Below the pieces are notes generated by a model. That model worked only from the letters and a program-made list of their open reading frames with translations. It had not been told where the DNA came from and searched no databases. The position numbers were made by a program, and so were the translations under genes. From Pseudomonadota bacterium (GTDB taxonomy: Bacteria > Pseudomonadota > Gammaproteobacteria > Burkholderiales > Burkholderiaceae_B), in contig JAEWFK010000036.1 in assembly GCA_023388835.1 (NCBI GenBank), positions 1 through 8,434 of the forward strand: 8,434 nt of DNA. Direction: 5' to 3'. This document shows, piece by piece, positions 1 to 6,475 of the stretch (positions within the stretch are counted from its first letter, which is position 1; each line of letters starts with the position of its first letter).

Positions 1-1023
1 CACTATGGCGAAGACATGCGCAACGGGCTTACGCTGGCGCTCGAAGAAGCCAACGAGCAGAAGATCCAGCTGGATGGCGACACGGCGAAATTCGTGCTGG
101 TCAGCCGCGACGATCAGGCCGACCCTCGTACTGCGGTACAGGTCGCCCAGCAGATTGTCGACGAAGGCGTGGAGGGGGTGCTGGGTCACTTCAACTCGGG
201 CACCACAATTCCTGCTTCCAGCGTCTACAACGACGCCGGGCTGCCGCAAATCGCCATGGCCACTTCTCCCGAATATACGGCACAGGGCTTCGATACGACC
301 TTTCGCATGATGACCAGCGATACGCAGCAAGGTGCAGCGGCGGGCGAGTTCATTGTGAAAGACCTGGGCGGCAAGACGGTGGCGCTTATCGACGACCGCA
401 CGGCATACGGCCAAGGCTTGGCTGATCAGGTCGCCAAGGCCGTCGAAGCCCATGGCGGCGGCATCGTGTCGCGTGAGTACACAACCGACAAGGCCAATGA
501 TTTCACGGCGATTCTCACCAACATCAAATCCAAGAACCCCGACGTCATCTTCTTCGGCGGGCTGGATGCGCAATCGGGGCCCATGCGTCGGCAAATGAAG
601 ACCTTGGGTATCGAGGCCCCCCTGGTGTCCGGCGAGATGACGCGTAGCGAGACCTTCCTGAAGCTCGCCGGCGACGCAGCGGAAGGCACTTACGCTTCGC
701 TGGCCGGCGTGCCCTTGCAGCAGATGGCGGCAGGTACCAAGTTCGAAGAGGCCTATAAGGCCCGCTTCAAACAAAACCCCGGTGTCTATGCGCCCTATGC
801 CTATGATGGCGCATGGAACATGGTGGAAGCCATGAAGGCGGCCGGCTCGGCCAAGCCGGATGCCTATCTGACCAAACTGGCGTCGCTGCAGCGCGCCGGC
901 GCCACCAGCCAGAGCATCGCTTATGACGACAAGGGCGATCTCAAGGAAATCTCCGTCACGATTTACCAAGTGAAGGGCGGCAAATGGGAGATGGTCAAGA
1001 CGATGGTCAGCCAGTCCAACTGA
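1..1023 (+). CDS. livK: Branched-chain amino acid ABC transporter substrate-binding protein, 5' end missing
   Basis: This is a periplasmic binding protein of the LivJ/LivK type (type I periplasmic-binding fold), which captures an amino acid and hands it to the LivHM permease. The frame is open from base 1, so the start codon, the signal peptide and roughly the first 30 mature residues lie outside the window; 340 residues are visible. Seen here, counting from the first codon: the opening HYGEDMRNG, the ligand-site segment GHFNSGTTIPAS (62-73), the ATSP turn (87-90), DDRTAYGQGLA (131-141), FFGGLDAQSG (184-193) and YAPYAYDG (263-270). These follow the family's two-lobe order. Four transporter genes follow in the same direction, which supports the role. 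The residue aligned by eye with the LIV-binding protein's amino-group-binding Glu226 appears to be Gln191, so the exact substrate is uncertain. Leucine, isoleucine or valine is the default guess; another amino acid or an amide is possible. Confidence 0.93.
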   Translation, partial: HYGEDMRNGLTLALEEANEQKIQLDGDTAKFVLVSRDDQADPRTAVQVAQQIVDEGVEGVLGHFNSGTTIPASSVYNDAGLPQIAMATSPEYTAQGFDTTFRMMTSDTQQGAAAGEFIVKDLGGKTVALIDDRTAYGQGLADQVAKAVEAHGGGIVSREYTTDKANDFTAILTNIKSKNPDVIFFGGLDAQSGPMRRQMKTLGIEAPLVSGEMTRSETFLKLAGDAAEGTYASLAGVPLQQMAAGTKFEEAYKARFKQNPGVYAPYAYDGAWNMVEAMKAAGSAKPDAYLTKLASLQRAGATSQSIAYDDKGDLKEISVTIYQVKGGKWEMVKTMVSQSN

Positions 1024-1042
1024 GCCACGACGGCGCTCTGAC

Positions 1043-1058
1043 GGGCGGCCCTCCGCCC
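1043..1058 (+). promoter_or_regulatory. GC hairpin between livK and livH
   Basis: A perfect 6-bp inverted repeat, GGGCGG and CCGCCC, with a 4-base loop (CCCT) sits 19 bases after the livK stop. No run of T follows, so it is not a classical intrinsic terminator. In operons of this kind the binding protein is usually needed in excess over the permease. A hairpin here could stabilise the livK end of the message or reduce read-through into livH. That role is inference, and such a short GC hairpin can arise by chance in DNA this GC-rich. Confidence 0.35.
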
Positions 1059-1090
1059 CTTGAACCTGCAAAGCGAGCTGATCACCGGCC

Positions 1091-2023
1091 ATGGAAATTC
1101 TGCTTCAGCAACTCATCAACGGCCTGACGGTCGGCAGCGTCTATGCCCTGGTGGCATTGGGCTACACCATGGTTTACGGGATTATCGGCCTGATCAACTT
1201 CGCCCATGGCGATGTCGTGATGGTCGGGGCGATGGTCGCCACCACAATGGTCGTGACGTTTGTCGGCGCCGATCCGGCTGGCGTTTCGGCTTGGGTAGCG
1301 GTACTTGGGGCCTTGTTGTTGGCCATGCCCGTCTGCATGGCGCTGGGCTGGACCGCTGAACGCTTCGCGTACCGGCCCTTGCGCCGGGCACCACGACTGG
1401 CGGCGCTCATCACGGCGATCGGCATTTCGATCATTATCCAGAATGTCGCCATGATGGTGTGGGGCCGCAACTACCTGAGCTTTCCCCACATTATCGAGCC
1501 CGTCGTCTTTCATATCGGCGACGCCCGCATCAGCCTTCTGCAAATCATCATCATTGCTGCAGCGGCGGGCATCATGGGCGCCTTGCTCTTGGTCGTCCAC
1601 CGCACCCGACTGGGGACCGCCATGCGCGCCACGGCGCAGAACCGCGAAGTGGCGGGGCTCATGGGAGTCAACATCAATACCGTGATTTCGGCCGCCTTCG
1701 TCATCGGATCATTATTGGCCGCCATCGCGGGGGTCATGGTGGCCGCTTATTACGGGGTAGCGCAGTACACGATGGGCTTCATTCTGGGCCTGAAGGCGTT
1801 TACGGCGGCTGTGCTGGGCGGCATAGGCAACCTGGCAGGTGCCATGCTGGGCGGATTACTGCTGGGCGTCATTGAATCTTTGGGGGCGGGCTATATCGGC
1901 GACCTCACCAATGGATTCTTCGGCAGCAACTATCAAGATGTCTTTTCCTTCATCGTGCTGATCATGGTGCTTGTTTTCCGCCCTTCCGGCTTGCTGGGCG
2001 AGCGGGTAGGGGACCGCGCATGA
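1091..2023 (+). CDS. livH: Branched-chain amino acid ABC transporter permease LivH
   Basis: This is an inner-membrane permease that pairs with LivM to form the channel of the importer. It has 310 residues, against about 308 for E. coli LivH. It is almost wholly hydrophobic with several membrane segments (roughly 9-30, 40-60, 66-88, 103-125, 148-170, 197-220, 235-262, 283-297). Family marks are YALVALGYTMVYG (18-30), INFAHGD (35-41), the cytoplasmic stretch RTRLGTAMRATAQN (171-184) followed by VAGLMGVN, and the coupling region KAFTAAVLGGIGN (235-247). The C-terminus LVFRPSGLLGE is typical. The ATG at 1091 starts the family's usual N-terminus. Only a weak GAG lies upstream, about 13 bases away, so the ribosome-binding site is poor. 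It lies 67 bases after livK, and its stop overlaps the livM start as ATGA. Confidence 0.96.
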   Translation: MEILLQQLINGLTVGSVYALVALGYTMVYGIIGLINFAHGDVVMVGAMVATTMVVTFVGADPAGVSAWVAVLGALLLAMPVCMALGWTAERFAYRPLRRAPRLAALITAIGISIIIQNVAMMVWGRNYLSFPHIIEPVVFHIGDARISLLQIIIIAAAAGIMGALLLVVHRTRLGTAMRATAQNREVAGLMGVNINTVISAAFVIGSLLAAIAGVMVAAYYGVAQYTMGFILGLKAFTAAVLGGIGNLAGAMLGGLLLGVIESLGAGYIGDLTNGFFGSNYQDVFSFIVLIMVLVFRPSGLLGERVGDRA

Positions 2024-3105
2024 GCACGACAGCGACTCATGGTGCGTCCTTGCCGCCGCGCGTATGGTTAGGCATCGTGCTGTTCGGCGCGCTTCTGGCC
2101 GTTCTGCCGTTCCTGCTGGGCATGGTCGGTCAAGGCTGGATACGCACCCTCAATTTCGCCTTGATTTACGTGATGCTGGCCTTGGGTCTGAATATCGTGG
2201 TGGGTTTTGCCGGACTGCTCGATCTCGGCTATATCGCCTTTTATGCGGTGGGCGCCTATGTCTGGGCCCTGCTGGCCTCGCCGCATTTCGATCTGCACCT
2301 GCCGTTCTGGTTCATTCTGCCGGCCGGCTTCGTGCTGGCCGCCATTGCGGGCGCCTTGCTGGGCGCGCCTACGCTCAAGCTGCGCGGCGACTATCTCGCC
2401 ATCGTGACATTGGGCTTTGGCGAAATCGTCCGGATCTTCATGAACAACCTGGACGCGCCGGTCAACATCACGAACGGGCCGCAGGGCATCAACCGCATCG
2501 ACACCTTCCGCGTTGGCGACTTCCTTTTCGGGCGCAGTCAGGAGATCTTCGGCTTCCGCATCACCGGCCCTGAGAAATACTATTACTTGCTGTTGTTCCT
2601 TACGCTTGCCATTGTCATTATCTGCGCGCGGCTGCAACATTCGCGCATCGGCCGCGCTTGGGAAGCGGTCCGTGAAGACGAGATTGCAGCCAAGGCCATG
2701 GGCATCAATACCCGCAACATCAAGTTGCTGGCCTTCGCCATGGGAGCATCGTTTGGCGGCATTGCCGGGTGCATGTTCGCCTCCATGCAGGGGTTCGTCA
2801 GTCCCGAGAGCTTCAGTCTCACCGAATCCATCACCGTTCTGTCCATGGTTGTGCTCGGGGGCATGGGGAACATTCCCGGCGTCATACTGGGCGCCTTGCT
2901 GCTGTCGGTATTCCCCGAGCTGTTGCGCGCCGTCGTCGTGCCTGTGCAGCAAACCGTTTTTGGAGACGTGATCCTGGACCCGGAAGGCATACGCATGCTG
3001 ATGTTCGGCTTTGCTCTTGTGCTGGTGATGATCTTCCGCCCCGAAGGGCTGTGGCCCTCGGCCTTGCGTCGCCGCGAATTGCGGGCCGCGAAGGAGGGGA
3101 CATGA
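2020..3105 (+). CDS. livM: Branched-chain amino acid ABC transporter permease LivM
   Basis: This is the second inner-membrane permease, expected to form the translocation path with LivH. It has 361 residues, shorter than E. coli LivM (about 425) but usual for many proteobacterial homologues that lack the extra N-terminal part. Visible marks are LNIVVGFAGLLDLGYIAF (57-74), the conserved TNGPQGI loop (151-157), SRIGRAWEAVREDEIAAKAMG (208-228), which faces the ATPases, and the glycine-rich SMVVLGGMGNIPGVILGA segment (275-292). The end, MIFRPEGLWP, is typical. The ATG at 2020 overlaps the livH stop by 4 bases. AGGGGA at 2008-2013 is a reasonable ribosome-binding site 6 bases upstream. The stop again overlaps the next gene as ATGA, which suggests coupled translation at matched levels. 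Confidence 0.96.
   Translation: MSTTATHGASLPPRVWLGIVLFGALLAVLPFLLGMVGQGWIRTLNFALIYVMLALGLNIVVGFAGLLDLGYIAFYAVGAYVWALLASPHFDLHLPFWFILPAGFVLAAIAGALLGAPTLKLRGDYLAIVTLGFGEIVRIFMNNLDAPVNITNGPQGINRIDTFRVGDFLFGRSQEIFGFRITGPEKYYYLLLFLTLAIVIICARLQHSRIGRAWEAVREDEIAAKAMGINTRNIKLLAFAMGASFGGIAGCMFASMQGFVSPESFSLTESITVLSMVVLGGMGNIPGVILGALLLSVFPELLRAVVVPVQQTVFGDVILDPEGIRMLMFGFALVLVMIFRPEGLWPSALRRRELRAAKEGT
3091..3097 (+). promoter_or_regulatory. Strong ribosome-binding site of livG
   Basis: AAGGAGG is a near-perfect Shine-Dalgarno sequence placed 4 bases before the ATG at 3102, inside the last codons of livM. It decides the livG start. The same frame is open far upstream within livM, and a second ATG lies 14 codons downstream, but only the 3102 start has this site and the ATGA overlap. 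Confidence 0.8.
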
Positions 3106-3980
3106 GCACGGTGCCCGCCGCCCTGCGCCGCGATGCGGGGGCCATGCCGGAACTGATGCTTGTGGTGAACAAGTTGAGCAAGCGTTTTGGCGGACTGCAG
3201 GCTTTGTCGGATGTGAGCTTCGGCATATGCAAGGGCGACATCTACGGCTTGATCGGCCCCAACGGCGCCGGGAAGACGACCTTGTTCAACGTGCTGACCA
3301 GCTTGTATGAACCGGAGATGGGCACGGCGAACTTCATGGGACACCAGCTCACCCGCCTAAAGCCGCACCAGATCGCTCAGGTGGGAATCGCGCGGACCTT
3401 CCAGAATATCCGGCTGTTCGCCAATCTGAGTGCCGTCGAGAACGTCATGATCGGCCGGCACGTGCGCACGCAAGCGGGGGTGCTGGGCGCCATCCTGCGC
3501 AATCGCGCGACGCTCGCCGAAGAACAGGCCATCGAAGAACGCGCACATCAATTGCTCGAATACGTCGGGATCGCCGGCCGCACAAACGACATCGCGCGCT
3601 CGCTGTCCTACGGAGATCAGCGGCGTCTGGAAATCGCCCGCGCGCTGGCGACCGAACCCAGGCTTCTTGCGCTGGATGAACCTGCTGCCGGGATGAACCC
3701 GTCGGAGACTAAAGTCCTGCGCCAGCTCATCGAGAAAATTCGCGATGACGGCGTGACGGTGCTGCTGATCGAGCATGACATGAAGCTGGTCATGGGATTG
3801 TGCAATCGGGTGCTCGTCCTGGAGTACGGGCGCGTGCTGGCCGAGGGCAAGCCCGCCGATGTGCAGCGCGACCCGCGTGTCATTGAAGCCTACCTGGGCA
3901 AGGGCGCGGCCGGCCAGGCGGGCACCGCAGTCCCGACCAGCGATGTGGCGGCGCTCGAATCTGATCGGCACGACCGATAA
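3102..3980 (+). CDS. livG: Branched-chain amino acid ABC transporter ATP-binding protein LivG
   Basis: This cytoplasmic ABC ATPase is expected to pair with LivF and energise transport through LivHM. It has 292 residues, against about 255 in E. coli. Visible motifs in order are Walker A GPNGAGKTT (52-60), the Q-loop in ARTFQNIRLF (Gln101), the signature LSYGDQRRLEIARA (168-181), Walker B LLALDEPAAGMNP (188-200, catalytic Glu193) and the H-loop His225 in LLIEHDMKLV. The signature reads LSYGD rather than LSGGQ, a variation common in LivG. The insertion after the Q-loop and the AAGMNP sequence separate LivG from LivF. About 15 extra N-terminal residues and a 26-residue tail after AYLG (263-266) explain the greater length. 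The tail is rich in Ala, Gly, Ser and Asp and looks disordered. It overlaps livM by ATGA and is followed by livF after a 30-base gap. Confidence 0.96.
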   Translation: MSTVPAALRRDAGAMPELMLVVNKLSKRFGGLQALSDVSFGICKGDIYGLIGPNGAGKTTLFNVLTSLYEPEMGTANFMGHQLTRLKPHQIAQVGIARTFQNIRLFANLSAVENVMIGRHVRTQAGVLGAILRNRATLAEEQAIEERAHQLLEYVGIAGRTNDIARSLSYGDQRRLEIARALATEPRLLALDEPAAGMNPSETKVLRQLIEKIRDDGVTVLLIEHDMKLVMGLCNRVLVLEYGRVLAEGKPADVQRDPRVIEAYLGKGAAGQAGTAVPTSDVAALESDRHDR

Positions 3981-4000
3981 GCATGGGCCGCGGCGGTCAT

Positions 4001-4005
4001 GAGGA
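4001..4005 (+). promoter_or_regulatory. Ribosome-binding site that sets the livF start
   Basis: GAGGA lies 5 bases before the ATG at 4011. A second in-frame ATG at 3999 overlaps this purine tract and has no equally good site upstream. The downstream ATG is therefore the better start and removes four residues (MRIQ) from the longer reading. Confidence 0.6.
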
Positions 4006-4010
4006 TACAA

Positions 4011-4748
4011 ATGAATAGTGCTTCCACACCCTTGCTGGAATTGCGCGACCTGGATGTCGCCTATGGCGGTATCCGGGCCGTGCGCGGCTTGAACCTGATT
4101 GTGAACCGGGGTGAGCTGGTCAGCCTGATTGGCGCGAACGGCGCCGGCAAAAGCACCACACTGAGGGCCGTCTGCGGCCTGGTCCCGCGTGCCAGCGGCG
4201 ACATCCTGTACGACGGACAGTCCATCGCGGCAGTGCCGTCCTACATGCTGGTGCGGCAAGGTTTGATCATGGTCCCCGAAGGCCGGGGAATCTTCGGTCA
4301 GCTCACCATAGAAGAAAACCTCGCCATGGGCGCCTACACGCGGCGCGACACGGTGCAGATCCGGCGCGACATCGACCATGTCCTGGAACTTTTCCCGCGG
4401 CTGGGCGAACGGCTCAAGCAGTCTGCCGGCACCCTGTCCGGCGGCGAACAGCAAATGCTCGCCATGGGGCGCGCCATGATCTCCCGGCCACGGCTGCTGC
4501 TGCTGGACGAGCCGTCCATGGGACTGGCACCCATCATGGTGGACAAGATTTTCGAAGTCATACGCACCATCGCCGATGAAGGCGTCACCATTCTGCTTAT
4601 CGAGCAGAACGCCCGCTTGGCGCTCGAAGCCAGCCATCGCGGCTATGTCATGGAGTCGGGCCGTTTGATTCTGGAAGGACTTGCGCAGCAGCTGCTGGAC
4701 GACCCCAAGGTGCGGGCGGCATATCTCGGGGAAGAGGAAGCGGTATAG
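4011..4748 (+). CDS. livF: Branched-chain amino acid ABC transporter ATP-binding protein LivF
   Basis: This is the second cytoplasmic ABC ATPase of the importer, expected to form a heterodimer with LivG. It has 245 residues from the chosen start; E. coli LivF has about 237. Visible motifs are Walker A GANGAGKST (41-49), VPEGRGIF (88-95) at the Q-loop position, the signature LSGGEQQM (142-149) and Walker B LLLLDEPSMGL (162-172, catalytic Glu167). At the H-loop the sequence is LLIEQN, with Gln199 where most ABC ATPases have His. VPEGR and EQN are normal for LivF, so they identify the family and are not defects. The protein ends in AAYLGEEEAV. The gene closes the operon and faces the convergent dut gene 66 bases away. 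Confidence 0.96.
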   Translation: MNSASTPLLELRDLDVAYGGIRAVRGLNLIVNRGELVSLIGANGAGKSTTLRAVCGLVPRASGDILYDGQSIAAVPSYMLVRQGLIMVPEGRGIFGQLTIEENLAMGAYTRRDTVQIRRDIDHVLELFPRLGERLKQSAGTLSGGEQQMLAMGRAMISRPRLLLLDEPSMGLAPIMVDKIFEVIRTIADEGVTILLIEQNARLALEASHRGYVMESGRLILEGLAQQLLDDPKVRAAYLGEEEAV

Positions 4749-4751
4749 CCG

Positions 4752-4765
4752 GCGCCCGCGGGCGC
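4752..4765 (+). terminator. Possible terminator after livF (GC palindrome)
   Basis: A perfect 14-base palindrome, GCGCCCGCGGGCGC, starts 4 bases after the livF stop. As RNA it can fold into a 5-bp stem with a 4-base loop. The following bases, TCAGTCTTGCGCTTG, are only mildly U-rich, so termination by this element alone would be weak. Its position between convergent operons supports a terminator role, but it could be chance in GC-rich DNA. A Rho-dependent stop is an equally good explanation. Confidence 0.35.
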
Positions 4766-4800
4766 TCAGTCTTGCGCTTGGGCAGCTGGATTCGCTGAGA

Positions 4801-4816
4801 GAAGCGCCGCCGCTTC
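4801..4816 (-). terminator. Possible hairpin terminator at the dut stop codon
   Basis: A perfect 6-bp inverted repeat, GAAGCG and CGCTTC, with a 4-base loop covers the dut stop region (stop at 4817-4815 on the - strand). On the dut message it is followed by UCUCAG and has no long U-run. It may mark the 3' end of the ileS-dut message or protect it from exonucleases. Its overlap with the stop codon means a terminating ribosome would cover part of it. The function is not shown by the sequence. Confidence 0.35.
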
Positions 4817-5264
4817 AGACGCGGCCCGTGCTGCCGAAACCGCCTTCGCCCCGGCTGCTGTCCTGGAACTCATCGACGATCTCGAACTCGACTTGCTGGA
4901 CCGGTACGACCACCAGCTGTGCGAGGCGCTCCATGGGCTCCAGGACAAAGGGCCGGCTGCCGCGGTTCCAGGCGGACACCATCAGGGGCCCTTGGTAATC
5001 GGAATCGATCAGACCCACCAGGTTCCCCAGTACGATGCCGTGCTTGTGCCCCAGGCCGGAGCGCGGAAGAATCATGGCCGCATAGGCCGGGTCGGCGATA
5101 TGCAGAGCCAGTCCCGTGGCCACCAGTTCAGTCGCGCCGGGTTGCAGCGTCAAGGGGGCGTCGATGCAGGCGCGCAGGTCCAGTCCAGCTGAACCGCGCG
5201 TGGCGTACGCCGGCAGATAATCGCTCATGCGCGGGTCGAGGATCTTCAGGGCGATGCGTCTCAT
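4815..5264 (-). CDS. dut: Deoxyuridine 5'-triphosphate nucleotidohydrolase (dUTPase)
   Basis: This enzyme hydrolyses dUTP to dUMP and pyrophosphate, which keeps uracil out of DNA and supplies the dTMP precursor. It is a cytoplasmic homotrimer in this family. It has 149 residues, against about 151 in E. coli, and the two align from the first residues (KILDPR). All five family motifs are present: AGLDLRA (26-32), PRSGLGHKHGI (67-77), GNLVGLIDSDYQG (80-92) with the catalytic Asp87, ERLAQLVVVPV (112-122) and the C-terminal flap RGEGGFGSTGR (138-148), which closes over the bound nucleotide. The start at 5264 overlaps the coaBC stop by ATGA. The bases just upstream are C-rich with no Shine-Dalgarno sequence, so translation probably depends on ribosomes finishing coaBC. 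It is the last gene of the - strand cluster. Confidence 0.97.
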   Translation of the reverse strand: MRRIALKILDPRMSDYLPAYATRGSAGLDLRACIDAPLTLQPGATELVATGLALHIADPAYAAMILPRSGLGHKHGIVLGNLVGLIDSDYQGPLMVSAWNRGSRPFVLEPMERLAQLVVVPVQQVEFEIVDEFQDSSRGEGGFGSTGRV

Positions 5265-6466
5265 GGTTTTGCGGGGGGTAGGCGTTGGGAGATGGCCGAG
5301 ACGAGGGTCCGGGCGGCCTGCAGCTTGGGTTGAGGTGAAAGCGCCGTCTGACCTTTTTCCTCGAAGAGCACGAATTCGGTGAAGTCGGCGTCCATGACAC
5401 GCTGGGCCAGGTTGCCTACCAGGAGGGGCACCCCTTTGCGGCGGCGCTTGGCCTCGGCAAATTCATTCAAGTTCTGCGTTTCAGCGGCAAAGCCCACACA
5501 CCAGGGGCCGTTTTCCATGGCGGCCACATCGGCCAGAATGTCGGGATTGGGCGCGAACTCAAGCTGTGGCGATTCGCCTCCCTCCGTCTTCTTGATCTTG
5601 TGTTCGCCTGCGTTGAGTACGCGCCAATCGGCTACGGCTGCAACAGAAATGAAGACGTCGGCATCCGGCGCATAATGCATGACTGCGTCATGCATCTGCC
5701 TTGCGCTTTCGACGTCGACCCGGCTCACTCCGTAAGGAGCGGGCAGGGCGGTAGGGCCGCTCACCAGGGTCACTTCCGCACCGGCTTCGCGGGCGGCGCG
5801 CGCAATCGCATAACCCGTCTTGCCTGAGCTGCGATTGGTAATGACGCGTATGGGGTCGATGCGTTCCGACGTGGGCCCGGCGGTGATCAGCACGCGGCGC
5901 CCAGCCAATACCTTGGACTGAAAGAAAGCGATCAATTCGGCGAGAATCTGGTCGGGTTCCAGCATGCGCCCGCCGCCCGTTTCACCGCAAGCCTGCTCCC
6001 CTTCGGCCGGGCCAAGCAGACGCACACCATCTTGACGCAGCAAGACCGCATTGCGTTGCGTTGCCGGGTTGAGCCACATTTCGCGATTCATGGCGGGTAC
6101 GACCAGCAAGGGGCAGGCGCCGCGTGCCACGCATAGCGTGGAAAGCAGGTCGTCCGCCAGGCCATGCGCCAGCTTGGCCATGAAGTCGGTGCTTGCCGGT
6201 GCGATCAAAATGGCGTCGGCGCCGCGGGTCAGGTTGATATGCGCCATGTTGTTGGGCACACGGGCATCCCAGGGATTGATATACACGGGCCGGCCCGAAA
6301 GCGCCTGCAAGGTGACGGGCGTGATGAACTGTGTGGCGGCTTCCGTCATGACTACGTCGATGGTGGCGCCCTGTTCGATGGCGCGGCGTACGAATTCAGC
6401 GATCTTGTAGCATGCGATGCCGCCGGTCAGTCCCAGCACAATGCGTTTGTTGGCAAGTTCTAGCAT
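5261..6466 (-). CDS. coaBC: Bifunctional phosphopantothenoylcysteine decarboxylase / phosphopantothenate-cysteine ligase
   Basis: This enzyme carries out two steps of coenzyme A synthesis: CTP-dependent joining of cysteine to 4'-phosphopantothenate (CoaB half), then FMN-dependent decarboxylation to 4'-phosphopantetheine (CoaC half). It has 401 residues, against about 406 in E. coli. The N-terminal CoaC half shows LTGGIACYK (13-21), the catalytic His76 in MAHINL, the PAMNREMW motif (124-131) and the active-site flap cysteine Cys160 in ACGETGGGRM. The C-terminal CoaB half starts near 190 with ITAGPTSERIDPIR (194-207), then Asn211 in ITNRSSGKTG, SVAAVADW (274-281), the KIKK loop (290-293) and VGFAAET (324-330). 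Both active sites look intact. An AGGG that includes the lspA stop lies 8 bases before the ATG. It starts 9 bases after lspA and overlaps dut by ATGA. coaBC next to dut is also the E. coli order. Confidence 0.97.
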   Translation of the reverse strand: MLELANKRIVLGLTGGIACYKIAEFVRRAIEQGATIDVVMTEAATQFITPVTLQALSGRPVYINPWDARVPNNMAHINLTRGADAILIAPASTDFMAKLAHGLADDLLSTLCVARGACPLLVVPAMNREMWLNPATQRNAVLLRQDGVRLLGPAEGEQACGETGGGRMLEPDQILAELIAFFQSKVLAGRRVLITAGPTSERIDPIRVITNRSSGKTGYAIARAAREAGAEVTLVSGPTALPAPYGVSRVDVESARQMHDAVMHYAPDADVFISVAAVADWRVLNAGEHKIKKTEGGESPQLEFAPNPDILADVAAMENGPWCVGFAAETQNLNEFAEAKRRRKGVPLLVGNLAQRVMDADFTEFVLFEEKGQTALSPQPKLQAARTLVSAISQRLPPAKP

Positions 6467-6475
6467 GGGGTGGCC

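Noticed and set aside
2068..2952. A 294-codon open frame on the - strand opposite livM
   Set aside because: The composition is a mirror of a hydrophobic membrane protein (many Gln, His, Asp, Arg), with no motif and no credible start context. It is a shadow of livM.
2769..3101. Longer livG reading beginning inside livM
   Set aside because: The upstream part is an Arg- and His-rich shadow frame of livM. AAGGAGG at 3091-3097 and the ATGA overlap point to the start at 3102.
3999..4010. Upstream livF start at 3999
   Set aside because: The GAGGA site at 4001-4005 lies correctly spaced for the ATG at 4011 and would be inside the coding region for the 3999 start, which has no good site of its own. 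It remains possible but less likely.
3357..4637. A 426-codon open frame on the - strand opposite livG and livF
   Set aside because: It is rich in His, Gln, Asp and Arg with no recognisable domain and lies fully opposite two clear ABC ATPase genes. Long antisense open frames are expected when third positions are G or C.
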